A stretch of 64,000 nt of DNA from Laguncularia racemosa (Eukaryota; Streptophyta; Magnoliopsida; Myrtales; Combretaceae): positions 1,798,001 through 1,862,000 of the forward strand of contig JBBMOL010000009.1 of assembly GCA_037954665.1 (NCBI GenBank), written 5' to 3'. The notes below the pieces were generated by a model. That model did no database searches and was not told the origin of the DNA. It was given only the letters and a program-made list of their open reading frames with translations. Made by a program: the position numbers and the translations under genes. How positions within the stretch are numbered: the first letter of the stretch is position 1; each line of letters starts with the position of its first letter. Below are positions 14,001 to 29,000 of this stretch, one piece after another.

Positions 14001-17000
14001 ACTTGTTGCTTCTTGCTTCGCCATGTTACCAGGTTTCCCCAAACAAATGAGCAATATCCTGATGTAGATCTTCTATCAACAGGGGAATCCAGCCCAATCT
14101 GCATCAGTGTAGATAACAAGTGATCTATCATGTGTCTTTTCAAACATTAACCCCTTTCCAGGATCCTTTTTGAGATACTTGAGGATTCTATTCACTGCCT
14201 CCATGTGATCTGTAGATGGATTGCTTAGGTACTGACTGCAAAGCTTATATCTGGACGTGTGTGGGTAAGATATATCAACTTTCCTACTAACCGTTGATAA
14301 CGCCCCTTGTCTGCTGCTAATTCTCCAGTTCGAGGCATTAATTTTGTATTGGGATCCATAGGTGTTTCAACAGGCTTGCATCCACTCATTCCTATTTCAG
14401 TCAGAAGATCCAGAACATATTTGCGTTGAGAGACTGAAATTCCTTTGCTAGTTCTACCTACTTCCATTCCCAGAAAGTATCTTAAATGTCCTAAGTCTTT
14501 GATTTCGAATTCCTTGGACAATAAGATCTTGAGTCTTCTCATCTCTCCTTCATGATTCCCAGTAAGGACTATATCATCAACATATACAATCAATATTGTA
14601 ATTCTCCCATCTATGAAATGTTTGATGAATAGTGTATGATCTGCTTGAGATTGAGAGTACCCGCATTGTTTAAGTACTCGTGTGAACCTATCAAACCAAG
14701 CTCGAGGTGATTGTTTCAGTCCATATAGTGCCTTTTGCAGCTTGCACACTTTTCCTCTTGTTTTCTCGGTTTCAAAACCAGTAGGTATGTCCATATAGAC
14801 TTCCTCAATTAAGTCTCCATTGAGGAACGCATTTTTCACATCAAGCTGGAACAGTGGCCAATCCTAATTTGCAGCAACAGATAATAGCACACGTATTGTA
14901 TTGAGCTTAGCCACAGGAGCAAAAGTTTCTTGGTAATCAATTCCATATGACTGTGTGAATCCTCTAGCTACTAACCGTGCTTTGTACCTATCAATGCCTC
15001 CATCAGCCTTTTGTTTGATTGAAAATATCCATTTGCATCCTACAGTCTTCTTCCCTGGTGGCAATGATGTTAGAACCCATGTGCCATTCTTCTCAAGTGC
15101 ATTCAACTCCTCTAGTGTTGCTTTCCTCCATTCAGGGACCTTTAGAGCTTCATATATTGAACTAGGAATCTCAACTTTGTCCAGAGAGGTTACAAATGCT
15201 CGGAATTTCTGTGATAGATTTGAGTAGGAGATGTAGTTGCATAGCGGGTGTTGTGTGCATGATCGGACTCCTTTCCTATGAGCAATTGGCAAATCTAAAT
15301 TTGGATCATGATTTATTACCTTTTCCTTTGCTGATTGGGAACAAGATCCTTCCTCAGTTGGCATTGTTTCAGAATTGTCACTCGAGGAGATCTCTTGGGT
15401 CTGTTGTTCATTCTGCAATGGTCTTTTCCTTCTTGTGTAAACATTGATTTCTTCGATAGGAAGAAGGAGATGTTTAGGGTAGTTCATCGGTGATGAACTC
15501 CTTGGACTTTTGTCTGGACATATAACAGAATTGGGAGGAGGACCAGATGGACTTGTTTCAATAAAAGTAGTCCAATCCCAATTCTGGAATTCATGAGTAC
15601 GAGTACTAGAGTCATGCTCCCCCTGAATTACAGAAGTGGGAAAAAATGGGTTTTCTTCAAAGAAGGTGACATTCATAGTATGATAGAATTTACTTGTGAG
15701 AGGAGAGAAACATTTGTACCCTTTCTAATTTGGTGAGTATCCTATGAACATACATTTAAGTGCACGCGCATCGAGCTTTCCATGATTAATGTGAACAAAT
15801 GCAGTGCACCCAAAGATTTTGAGTGGGACTTAGGATACTAACCGTGAAGTTGGGTAAAACTTGTCAAGCATTTGTAATGGTGATTGAAATTTCAAAACAC
15901 GTGAGGGCATCCTATTAATGAGATATGTAGCTGTAAGTATAGCTTCACCCCAAAATTTTTTAGGAACATTGGTTTGAAAAAGCAAGGAGCGAGCAACTTC
16001 AAGGATATGGCGATTTTTCCTTTCGGCCACACCATTTTGTTGAGGTGTATCAACACATGAACTTTGTTGAACAATACCATGTGATTTGAGGTAAAGACTG
16101 AGATTTGAGTTAAAGAAATCTCTAGCATTATCAGTTTTGAAGATTTGGATGTCACTCTTGAATTGGTTTCTAACCATAGCATGAAAGTGTTTGATAATAT
16201 GATTTGTCTCGGATTTTTCTTTCATGAGGTATGTCCAGCACAATCGTGTATGATCATCAACTAACAATAGAAACCATCGAGTACCAGTAATATTGGGAAT
16301 ACGAGTTGGTCCCCAAATATCACCATGTATGAGGGAAAAAGGATGACTTGGTTTGTAGGGTAGTGGATAGTATGTGCTCCGAGTGTGTTTTGCAAATTGA
16401 CATATTTCACAATTAAAGAAATTTGGATTTTTATTGATAAATAGAGATGGATACAATCGTTTCATATATAAGAAATTTGGATGTCCTAATCGAGAATGCC
16501 ACATCATGATTGTTCTATCCTTATTTGAATGACCAACATAACAAGAACTAATTTTATTGCTAGAGATGCTGTATGAGGATGAGATGTTTACATCAAGAAT
16601 GTAGAGACCTTTGCGAAGCTCAGCATTGCCAATCGTCCTCCCCGAGCTCAAGTCCTGAAATACACAACAGTTGGCAAAGAACTTAGTTTCACATCTCGGA
16701 TCACTATTTAGTTTGCTAACCGAGATTAGATTGCAATCTAGGTCAGGTACCAACAACACAGAATAGAGAATTAGAGAACTTGAAAGGCAGATTGTTCCTA
16801 TCCCTTCAACTTGTGTGCGAGTACCATTGGCTATCCTTACAGTTTGTAGTTCTTTACAAGGTGAGTAAGATGTGAAAAGAGATCTGTCACCTGTCATGTG
16901 ATTTGATGCTCCGGAGTCTACTATCCATGATGACGATGGGTTCTGAGCAACATGTAGTGCGTGATTACCTGATCCATGTTCCCCATCATGAGGAGATGTT

Positions 17001-20000
17001 GATTTAGATGAATTCTGGATCAGCTGTTGGAGTAATTCCAATTGATCCTTGGTGAAAGGAGCTTGATTGACAGTTGGTGAAGTCTCTACGAAAGCAGTAT
17101 TCCCCTTTGCCTCACGGTCTCTGCTAGATTTCCAATCAAGTGGCTTTCCATGCAGTTTCCAGCACGTTTCCTTGAGGTGGCCTGGCTTTTTGCAATGATC
17201 ACACCAGGGACGTCCTCGACCTGTCCGATTGTTACCTGCATTCTGATGCATTCTCCTATCATCTGCAGCAACATTGGATAGGTGCAACCGGTCTTTTACT
17301 GCAGCAAGAGCTGAGCTTTCTGTTGACACTAGGTTTTCTGAGTTTCCCAGCATCACTCTCTTGCGACTCTCTTCCCTCCGGACTTCAGAAAACACCTCTC
17401 GTAAGCTAGGCAGCGGCTTTGTTCCAAGGATTCTGCCCCGGACTTCATCTAAGGATTTATTTAAGCCCATCAAGAACTTAAATATCCGCTTGGTTTCAAT
17501 GATTTTCTTGAAATAAGTACAATCCAAGGGGCAATTCCATTCATGGGATTCAAACATATCTAGTTGTTGCCAAAGTCGAGTGAGAGATGTGAAGTACACG
17601 GTGACCGATTTTTCTCCTTGTCTTAATTCTTGAAGTGTACTTTCCACATGGAATAGCTCAATTGTGTTTTCGTGATTTGAGAATGTATCACGAGCAGCAT
17701 CCCAAATTTCTTTTGCCGTGGAGTATAGCAAGAAGTTCTCTCCAATCTCGGTTGTCATGGATCCAATTAGCCAAGACATAACAAGATTGTTTTCTGCCCT
17801 CCATGATTTGAATTTTGGATCACGTGGATTGGGTTGAGTAATGACACCGGTGAGATAGTCATCTTTGTTCCTTCCGCTAACAAACAACACTGTTGCTTGT
17901 GACCATTGGAGATAGTTATGGCCATTGAGTTTATGACTGATGACCGGTTGGATGAAACTGTTTTCAATGGGTATTGGCGTTATTCCAGGGAGTGAATTTG
18001 TTGTTGAAGAACCCCCAGAAGATCCATCAGATTCTGCCATACTAGAGGTCTGTGAGGGCTGTGAGATCTACCTGGAAGAGAGGGAGAGACAGCGAGAGAG
18101 AGAGACGGCACGGAAAGAGAAAAAAAACAGAACAGAAGAGGAGAAGAGAAGCAGTATTTGCAGGATTTTCTATTTCCGTAGCTCTGATACCATGTAGCAA
18201 ATAATTCTTAATAAAACTTCTCTCTTATGATTTCAAGGAATAGATACACATATATATACAAAAGAAATCTTCTTGACTATATCTTTCTATTCCTAATATA
18301 TGCACTATATATATATGATACACAATATTGCTATCTATATATATATATACAGAATATTACATTGAAATCCCTAGAATATTAATTCCTAATATAGAAGAAG
18401 AGAATCTGGTTTGATTTCCTACATATCCATATGTGTGCCTTTTAATGCTTAGATTGTCCCTTGACCCATATGTATAGCTGCTAATTTATTGAGGTCCATC
18501 ATGTGAAATCAATTTAATGGGAACTCAAAACATTGTGTGGGCATCAGAACACTACATCTCATGTTTCACTAACATATGAATCAAGGATACATTAGCATTT
18601 CACCACATTTTTCTCTCTCATGTCACTTCCTCTTCATTTCTCTTCTATTTCCCTGCTTTTCATATTGTAGTTTACCTTCACTCCATGTGAAGAAATAACA
18701 TCTGTTATTGGTAACTAGACAACATTAACTCATGATACATGTCCAAAAATGAGAGAGCTTAGTAATATTCAATCTATTTTGTCTGCTAGATGAGTAAAAC
18801 TATTCACTAAGTTATGACTCCCTACATTTTATATATTCTAGGTTGGGTTGAATTTTAAACCATGCTATAAAATTGTGGAGTCGGATAACATGTTTTACCT
18901 GAATAATATAGATTAGAATGACACCACAGCCAACTCATTTTAAGCTTAAAGCTTGTAGGTAAAGGTGAGGCCCCTACAGTCATATTCTTACCAAACTGAC
19001 TGCAGATTTTGTGAAACACAAACCTATTAGGATAATAGGTCTAACATGTGCAAATGGTTATCTCGTGTTAAATTAGTCATTGCTTTCACCAAGAATGGAA
19101 AATTGATGTATGTCATCTGATATGTGTATTCTCGGCAGGTACAAATTCAAGTTTCGGATACCTTCATACTTTTCGCTTGTTATTCGAAGGTAACTTTTGG
19201 GAGGTGGGGTGGAATATGGACCTATTCTACTCCATGGTGTAACTGAATAACCTTGGAACTTGTAGATTATGGATATTCAAGTGGATTTACATATGCATGT
19301 AAACATCTCAGTCATGTGATTCAATCTCTCATTCAAACATTTTACCTTTCCTTCTTTTAGTCTTGCTGTATTGGAGGGCATTGCCATTAACTCCAACCCA
19401 AAATATAAAGTGCTTGGAAGCACATATCCTTGGATTGCTAGAAAGGTGCTAACGGACAGCTCACCCAAGCTGAAGTCTACTTTGCAGGCACTTCTTTATG
19501 AGGTAATTACTCAAGTAATAATCATTAGTCTGTTAGTTTATATATCCTCTAATGCACTAGAACCACGAATGTTAAATCCATCATTTCTCTCTTGTTAGAA
19601 TGGCACTTTTCGGATTGATCGTTTGGAATCTTTGCTAACTGAGGTAAGAATTTCTTTCTTGTTCTATTCTTCTATTTCTAATGTATTTTGAAGCTTGTAA
19701 CTTCTGAACTTCTTCAACTTGTGGAGTGATTCTCTGGTTTTTCAATTTGGAGAAACTTGATAGGTATTTACAAGTTTGGTCTTTTCTTTTCTGCATGAGT
19801 GAGGGCTTGGTTGTTATTGGACTGGTTACCTCTAGGCACACATATCAATGTACAAGACTTGTGCCACGTTGAGTGTAATATGGCTGATAGGCAGCCCCAG
19901 GAAGTTGGGTTGCAATGTCTGATCCAGCTCAGTAATGCAATACGACACAACACAAACCTGAAGCTCAATTTGTAGAAACAAATTCAACATAGACTCAGGA

Positions 20001-23000
20001 TGACATGACTAATCTCTATTAAACACAAAGGCAACACAAGTTAACATGATAACAGAATAAATAGATTATTTGGGATGTAAAATCACTTCTATGGATTATT
20101 ACATTAATCTAGAGTTGATAGGAACTGCAACTCGAACAAGACAAAGCAATCCAAATTGACTACTCCTGCTAGAAGTGTCCTTAATAGGATTTGAATTGAG
20201 AACCTTTTGCAATTTGTTGGGAGAAAACCTGTTGGGGTGGTTTGGTAATGTCTTGGTCAATTTTTGCTGTGAATTGAAATAGAGAAATGTCTGTTAAAAT
20301 TGTCTTTAAACATGTCGAATCCATCGCAGCATGTACTGTGATGCAGACTTACAACTAATTTGTTTTTGGTAATAACAAGATCTTAGTAATACAAAAGGTT
20401 GAACAAAAAAAAAAATTCAAAGGTAATGTGTTATTTAGTCCACAATATGGCAGAAACATTCTCCATTGTAATGGCTTCTAGATTGTAGTTTCTCATTCCT
20501 TTTTTAGATTATGCCTCCATCTCTTTGCGTGTCCTTAAAACACAATGTCAGAAAACTGTTTCCCTCTTTACCACCAGTTATGCTTAAAAAACTAACCTTC
20601 AACAATGTCATATTAAATTAAGTGGCTAAGATTATGTCCACCCTTGACAGATATATTCGCACATACAGCAACCAAATGCCTGAGTAAACACCAAAACTTC
20701 CTCTTCATATTTTCCAAATATGTTTTATTAAGCGGTCTGCTTTCTCTTCATACGGTAGTCTAATTGTTTTATTAGCCTGTTACCAGTCATCATTATTATT
20801 CCACTTCATCTGCCACATGACAGAATCAAATGATGCCATTAGTTATTATTTCTCATAAGGTGCAAATGTGGCATTTTAAGTGGCTATTCCTTTCATCTGT
20901 ACAAGTAGATAATTTTTGTTCCATTTATTTTGTAGTCCCTTCGTGCCAAGACAGAGAAGGCATTAGTTAAGGAACAAAGACAAGAGGATGATTCTAGGAT
21001 GGCCATCAAGCAAGTTCTGTCTTTCACACTTACAGAAAAGGTAAAATGGAACTTGTGATTGGTTTACTTCTCACTGGTTTGATTTTTGTTGAAAAAGAAA
21101 AGGAGTTACTTAATTAGTTTTTTTCAACATTGTTGGATATTTTTTGTTATTTTCTTCTTTTTAATATTTTTTCTCTTTCTTATCTTTCTTTGATTGAATA
21201 GATTTGACTAGATCTATTGGATCGTTCCTAGTTGTTAGTTCCTAATTTTGTGGAATTAGAGGAAATGCACCTGATCCTTTTCTTTATATTATTAGGTATT
21301 AGTGCCTGATGAAGTTGAATAGAGTTATTAGACCATGCTATCATTTTATGCTCATATTATCAGAGGTTAGGATTAATCCTATCACCTTTGTATGGTCAAA
21401 GTCATAACGAGTGATGACTCATTTAAAACTCTGATGATTAGAACAGAAGTAGAAGGCAAGCTAGTCTTTGGTTTACTCGAAACCAATTTTGTGGCATTCA
21501 ACAATCTATTGGGTCTCGTCTTACCTAGAGTGAAGAGCATTCTCTTTAGATTACCCAACAAACTTAATGGGATAAAATTTAGAGAGTGATTTCAATCCAT
21601 TAAACTGGCAATTTGAGGTAGATGGAAGCTAACCTAGCTCCTGCATCAACATCTAGAACCTTCTCACCAAGGAGGTAGAGAATTCTGTTGTTGTAATGTG
21701 GCTCATCAACTCAATTAAGCCAAGGAATGGTTGCATTTACCTATTCTACGAAACTGCAAAGGAAGTGTGGGATGATTTGCAAGAAATGTAACCTGACCTA
21801 GAACACGTCCAAATGCTTTAAGAGTAGGTAGTACATGGCAATAATCAGGGGAGTTCTGGTGTGACTGATTACAATAATATCCTAGTGTATCAATTGGTAC
21901 AACTTCTTCCATCAATGATCATTGCACATGTGCTCCCTAGTTTGACACTTAATATGAATTAAGTTCTCCCTCTACTCGGCTTCCAGCATGACATCTATAA
22001 TCAGAGCAAGTTTAACTACTTATGAAATTACATCACTGTAAGTACTTCTGTTGCAATCCATCTCATCATCATATTACCTCAAAACATCCTTAGGATCATA
22101 CACTTCTTCCTCCTCACTTTCTTTATCACCATCACTCTCCTGTTTGGACATTGTACAACCATATACCAAAATCCAAGACATTCAAAGCGCTTAAGTTGAC
22201 TACTACACCTCCCAGTCAATCTTTGATGTTCTCTACTGGTTTTGGACTAGTAGGAGCCTTCCCCTTGATATCTTCCTTTTTATCATATCATTCTTCTTCA
22301 TTCCTTCCTTTCTCGCTTCTTCTCTCCTTTCCCTTTCTTAACCCTTGCCACAAAAGGTTTGTAAGTGTTTCTAATCAACTGTTGCTTCACCTTTATGGCC
22401 AATTGTATAGCCTCTTTAAAGGTGTTAATCTTTTGAAGTTCTACCATCTTCATAATATCATACCTTCATCCTGCTATAAAACAAGAAATAATATGTGCCT
22501 TGGCTCCATGACCTCACATCTGATCATAAGCATCTCAAATTTCTATGTTAAGTTCATCTTGCTTCAAAGTTTGAAGCTTGGTATACAACTCCTGCTTTTA
22601 ATACTCTAGAACAAAGCATGTATGTATAAGGTGCTTCATCACTTTCCATATTTCTACATCTCTTTTGCTTCTCCTCCTTCTCTATGCCTTTAGATTTTTC
22701 TCCCACAAGGTAGCATATCCATAAAAGTCCAATGTTGCTAACCTTACTTTTGTCTCTTTATTATAAGTATGACAATAAAAATTCTTTTTAACCTTATGCT
22801 CACAATCAAAATATACTTTTGCAGATTATCGACCCTCAAAAGGTGGAATTTTCATCGTAATGGTCTCTATCCCTCACATTTGACAATTTTCTTTATTGTT
22901 TACTTCCATTTCAAAGTTATCCCCATCACTTTCGTAAGGGTCAACCATCCTTCTAGCTTGTACACATACCTCTTTCTCTCTTTGTTTCCAAGCTACCCAA

Positions 23001-26000
23001 TCTGACATTCATAGTTCTAATACACTCTGTTAAGTCTCTCATGTCACGTTTGATACGCAAAAATAATCCAAAAATGGATCAAAATAGAATTAGTAATAGA
23101 ATGTCAAATCTATTCCTATGTTTAGAAATGTTCATGGAATTGAATAGAATTGAATGGTAATTATCAAAAATACCCTTAATTAATGAATGTAATAAATTAT
23201 ATTGTTGAGATAAAATGGTATTTTAAATAATTATCATTAATAAAAATTGATTGGAATTGAGATTCCACTCCCTTAAAGGTGGAATCAAATTTCCTCACAA
23301 AGTCAAAATCGTCAATTTTAAGGAATCATGATTCTAGATTCTAAAAGTGCTTTCAAACATAGGAAAGAAAATGGAATCTGAAACCATGATTCCATCCCAG
23401 ATCCATTCCAACATACCAAATATGATATCAAGGTGTTTTCAATTGTAACTTTTGCAACATCCTCTGTCCTTCTACTCCTATTATCTTCTCTTTCATGTCA
23501 CATATTTCCATCATTACCACTACGCATGTTATTTCCAAACATCTTCAGTTGTATTCACTCCATATAAGACAACTAACCCGTATTCTCTTTGTGGAAGCCT
23601 TTGCTTTGATACCAAAATATGATATGCCTAAATCCAAATGTTGGATTTAAACACAATCCGATTTCTCTAAGTATAGGCTTAGGACAGAATAATCACTAAG
23701 GTAGATTTCAAACTAGAAGCTAAATCTTGCTCTAGGGAGATTGAAGTCACTAGATCACACAAACAACAATATTTTATAGGTTTTTATCAAAGTAAAATGA
23801 AGATATGGACAACTACTCCAATGGATATGATGCACCAAGGAAAGACCGAACTACACAAATTCCACTTAATATGATGTACAAGTAGATTGAACGGTTTGCT
23901 TGCCACAGTTTAAGAAAACTGATAAGAGCGGAAATATTAAAGAGAGGAACTCACACAATACGTAAAAAAAAAAAAATATTCAGTAACTGTCTTCATAGAA
24001 ATATATAGGACTACTTATAGTAAAGTAGTTACAAATATGGGAATAAGTAAAGAGAAAAGTAAATGTAGTCTAAAACAAGAAAGGAAATATTATCTAATAT
24101 CCTCCTAAATTAATTCCTTCAGATTCTTCAGCATAATAAAATAACTTCTATAACTGTCCAAAGGAATATGCTTTATTTAAATTTAACTATGGTGCCTTCA
24201 TTAATCTGACAACTTCATAATTAGCGATCTTTAGATTGACTTCAGAAACATAATTGGAATCATGATGTCCCTTCAATAACAGGTTTAAAATCATAAGCAT
24301 TCTTTTTTTGGGAACTAGTCTACCTTTTCTTCTTCCAACGACAACGAACTCCTTCTCAAAGCGATGCATGAATTAGATACTGTAGAAAAAAATTTATTTT
24401 TTAGAGATTATATATATATTTATATTTAGATATTGTACAGATATAGTTTAGGAAAGTTTCCTAATTAATATTGTAACTGTTCTATGTTATATAGATTCCT
24501 AGTGGAATAATCAATATAAAAAAAAAAGATTTGAACTCTATTTTTGACATGGTATCAAAGCTTTAGAGAGTACAAAATCGGAATTTTTCGGCCTTCATTG
24601 TCGTAACCCTAATTTCTTTGGAATTCCTTTTTTATTTGTTGTTGACTAAGTTGTTTTTTTTAACCCCGATCAACTCTTATCATACGATGGGTTGTCGGAT
24701 TTTTTCCCATTCTTGTCAACACCTGGTAGGAACCGAACCCATCGACCCACAAATTGCAAGAACCACTGTGGTGCGTCAGTTTTTTGGGTTAGGTCAACAA
24801 CGTTTCTGTTGGTCGTCGGAGTCGCTAGGGTCACCAGAATTCGTGTTACATCTTCATCGATGTTGTGTTCCGTGTTCTAGCAACATTTCTGTTGGTCGTG
24901 GGAGTTGCTAGGGTTACCGGAATCCGTGTTCCATCAATAGCATTCCAATCATCTTTTGTAGTTCCAGCAACGTTGCTAGGGTCGCCAGACATGTTCTGCA
25001 TTCCATGTGAGAGGGTAGCTTTGACTCTTTGTGTTGCTTGATTGCGCGAGAGGTTTTGGTGTGTTTGGCTTAGTGTGCTTAGCATGTTGATCTAGTCATG
25101 ATGTCTGAAATTACAACGCAATCTGATCACGTTACTCGAACTATAGAGGATGGAAATCGTTTTCAACAACTTGGAGAATTACAGCACATTCAAGCAGCGT
25201 ATAGGTTGGATGGGAAGAACCATTTGAAATGGTCTCAATTAATTCGAATTATTCTGAATGGAAAAGGGAAAATAAGTTATCTCACTGGAACTGGACCATA
25301 ACTAGGAGACCCATTGTTTGAGAAATGGGATGAGGAGGATTCTATGATCATGGCATGGTTATGGAGCTCTATGATCCCTAAGATAAGTGATACAGTGATG
25401 TTTATAGCCACAGCCAAGAATATTTGGGATGCAATCCAACAACCATATTCAAAAGCTAAAGAAGCAGCTCAAGTATATGAGGTGAAGGTTAAGACTATGG
25501 CTGCAAAACAAGGAAACAAAACAATGACAGAGTATGCTAATCAACTAAAATCCCTATGGCAAGAACTTGATCATTATAGGGTGATTCAGACTAGGTGTTC
25601 AGAAGATGCTACAATTCTCAAGAATTTTATCGAATAAGATAGAGTTTATGATTTCCTTGTTGGTTTGAATCCTGAATTTGATCAAGTCAGAATTCAAATT
25701 CTTGGAAAATAGGAGGTTCTATGCTTCAATGAGGCAGTAGCCATTATTAGGGGTGAGGAAAGTAAGAGTATTCTAATGCTTGAGTCTTCTCCTACAGATA
25801 GCTCGGCCATGATATAGCTAAAAATGCCAAAACTAGTTCAAGAGGAGCAAAAAGAAATACTAGTTTTGAAGCTATAAAAAATGTTTAGTTTTAGAGCTTG
25901 AATCAAGAATTATGGTGCACTTATTGTAAAAAGCCGCGTCACACTAAGGAAAAATGCTGGAAATTACACGGGAAGCCTTCAAGTTGAGTGGGAGCAGAAA

Positions 26001-29000
26001 AGTAGTTTATCTTGTGGCCTAGGACAAGCTCACATTGCAGTTGATTCAACAAAGGGACAGAACCGATAGGAGCTAACCGGTTTGAATCAAGAGGAGATTG
26101 AAAGGGTGAGATCCTTCCTTAGTAACATGGAGAAACCTTCAGGTATTTGTTCTTTGGCATATTCAGGTAAGAAACTTCTTCCATTTGGATTTAATGTCCT
26201 AGAAACACCCTTACAACACTCTTGGATCATGGATTCAGGAGCCACCGACCACATGACCCACTTTTCCAAATATTTTTCTACATACACTCCATGTCCAAGT
26301 AATAAGAAAATTGCCACTGCAGATGGAACCCTAGCAACTGTAGCCGGTATAGATGTCCTAATCAACTCATCCATAACCTTAAAAAATGTCCTCTATGTTA
26401 CCAAATTATCCACCAATCTTATTTCTATACAGAAACTCACACAAGATTTGTCTTGCAAGGTGATATTTTACAATAATTATTGTATAATTCAGGAAAAGGA
26501 TTCGGTGAAGATGATTGGACTTGCTAAAGAATGAGATGGTCTTTATTGCCTTGAAGAGTCAACTAAAGCGAGCGATTTCAAGAACAAATTTTCTCATTCT
26601 TTCATATCTGAATCCATCTTATCTAAGAAAGAAAGAACCTTCCTTTATCATTGCCGTTTAGGTCATCCACCTTTTAGGATTGTTAAAGTTTTATTTCCTT
26701 CATTATTTTCTAAACTTGATATTGAGAGTCTTCATTGTGAGGTGTCTGAGCTTTGCTAAACACATTATTATCTTATTCACACAGATATTTGGGGTCCCTC
26801 CACTATTTCTAATGTTTCTAGAGCACGACGATTTGTAACTTTCATTGATGCCTGTACTCAAGTCACCTGGGTTTTCTTGCTCAAGCATAAATCTGATGTC
26901 AGTTTTATGTTTCTTAATTTCTTTTCAATGATAAAAAAATCAATTTGGTCTAAGTATTGAAAGACTAAAATCTGATAATGCTCGGGATTATTTCAATCAA
27001 ATCATCACTCCTTATTGTCAAAAAGAGGGAATAATTCATGAATCTTCATGTGTCAAAACACCACAACAAAATGGGGTGGCTGAGAGGAAAAATGGACATC
27101 TTTTAGATCAAACACGAGCATTGTTATTCCAAAAATGTGTTTCAAAACATTTTTGGGGGGAAGCTATTCTCACAGCCACATATCTTATTAATAGACTTCC
27201 TGCTCGAGTATTAGGATTCAAGAGTCCAATGGAAGTACTTTCTTCTTTCTATCCAAATTTGTCCATCACAAATCATCTTACACCTCACATTTTTTGGTGT
27301 GTATCCTTTGTTCATGTTCATAATCAAAACAGAGGGAAATTTGATCCTCGAGCCCTAAAGTGTGTTTTTTGGGATATTCCTCAACTCAAAAATGATATAA
27401 GTGCTATTATCCTCCATCTAAGAAATTTTTTGTATCAAGGATGTCACTTTCTGTGAGCAAGAAGCATATTTCACCCAACCTTATCTTCAGGGGGAGAGCT
27501 TTAGGAAAGATAAGGTGAGTTTGGAGAGTTTTCTTCTTGAGTTGAGCGATCTTTCTCTGCCAACTCAATCCCCTCAACCCACACCTGTTGAGTCTACATC
27601 AATTAAGTCTCCAACTACTAGCTCACATGTTTCTAACCCTAAAAAATCTGTTCTTGAAGACGTGTGATTTAGTAAGAACTTAGTGTACTCAAGACAAAAA
27701 GGGACATTCACATTCCAAAATTTGTGCAAGTTCAAGAATCTAACTCAAGTCCTTTAAATGAGGTAACAATTTCTTATTGTCCAACTTTGCAAAGTGAAAC
27801 TAAACCACAAAATAATGATGATGAGCAGAACCTTCCAATTGCCCTTAGGAAAGAAAAGAAAGAATGCATAGAAAGACCACTATACCCCTTGTCACACTAC
27901 CTTTCTTTCCAAAAATTCTCCCCTAACTACAGAGCCTTTCTTGTCAACCTTAACACCGTCACCTTTCCTACTACCGTATTTGAGGCATTATCTAATGAAA
28001 AATAGAAGCAAGCCATGGATATTGAAATGGAGGCTCTTGAGAAAAATAGGACTTGGGAACTGGTCAAATTGCTAACAGGAAAGAGGCCTATAGGTTGCAA
28101 ATGAGTCTATACAATAAAATATAAGGCTAATGGGTTTATTGAGAGATATAAGGCAAGGTTAGTAGCTAAAGGATACACACAAACTTATGGAATTGACTAT
28201 CTGGAAACCTTTGCGCCAGTTGCAAAGATGAACACAGTGAGAATCATTTTGTACCTAACTGCTAACCTTGAGTGGGAGTTACAACAGTTTGATGTGAAAA
28301 ATATATTCCTGCATGGAGAACTAAAGGATGAGATTTATATGGAAGTCCCACCTGTGTACTGGAAAAATATGAGTATTGACACAGTGTGTAAGTTGAATAA
28401 AGCTTTATATGGTCTAAAACAATCTCCTCAGGCATGATTTGAGAGATTTTCTAAAGTTATGTTGGATTCAGGATACAAACAAAGTTGAACAGAGAAATGT
28501 ATCAATGTCTTGTCGAATGACTCATTTACTTGTCTTATACTAGACCTAATATAGCTTATGCAGTAAGCTTGATAAGCCAGTTTATACATAGCCCAAGAAA
28601 GACTCATTTACAAGCTACATATAGGATTCTACAGTACCTCAAAGGAACACCAGGAAGGGGGATTTTGTTTGAAAGAGATATTGACATAACTTTTGAAGCT
28701 TACACTGATGTAGACTATGCAGGATCTGTTTTTGATAGGCGATCAACAACAGGGTATTGCACTTTTATTAGAGGAAATCTAGTAACATGGAGAAGTAAGA
28801 AACAAAGTGTGGTTGCACGGTCTAATGCTGAGGCAGAATTTCGTGCAATGGCACAAGGCATATGTGAACTACTATGGTTGAAAATCATCCTTGAAGACTT
28901 AAAGATTAATTGAGTTGAGCCAATGAAGCTCTATTGTGACAATAAGTCAGCAATAAGCATAGCTCACAACCCAGTTCAACATGATCGAACTAAGCACATT

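Larger units (their letters stand above)
13402..18423 (-). mobile_element. Complete, very young Ty1/copia element C (antisense, in ABC1K intron)
   Basis: Two 231-bp LTRs (13402-13632 and 18193-18423) differ at one base by eye. The flanking target-site duplication is TATCC (13397-13401 and 18424-18428). The primer-binding site TGGTATCAGAGC lies just inside the right LTR, and the polypurine tract lies just inside the left one, both in minus-strand orientation. The element is 5,022 bp, normal for copia. It occupies the 6.3-kb intron between ABC1K visible exons 6 and 7, opposite to the gene. The coding region has internal stops and frameshifts despite the near-identical LTRs. Confidence 0.97.

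Noticed and set aside
22151..23005. Plus-strand frames of 152 and 78 codons
   Set aside because: They lie antisense to the gypsy gag remnant and read as low-complexity Ser/Leu/Phe-rich sequence.
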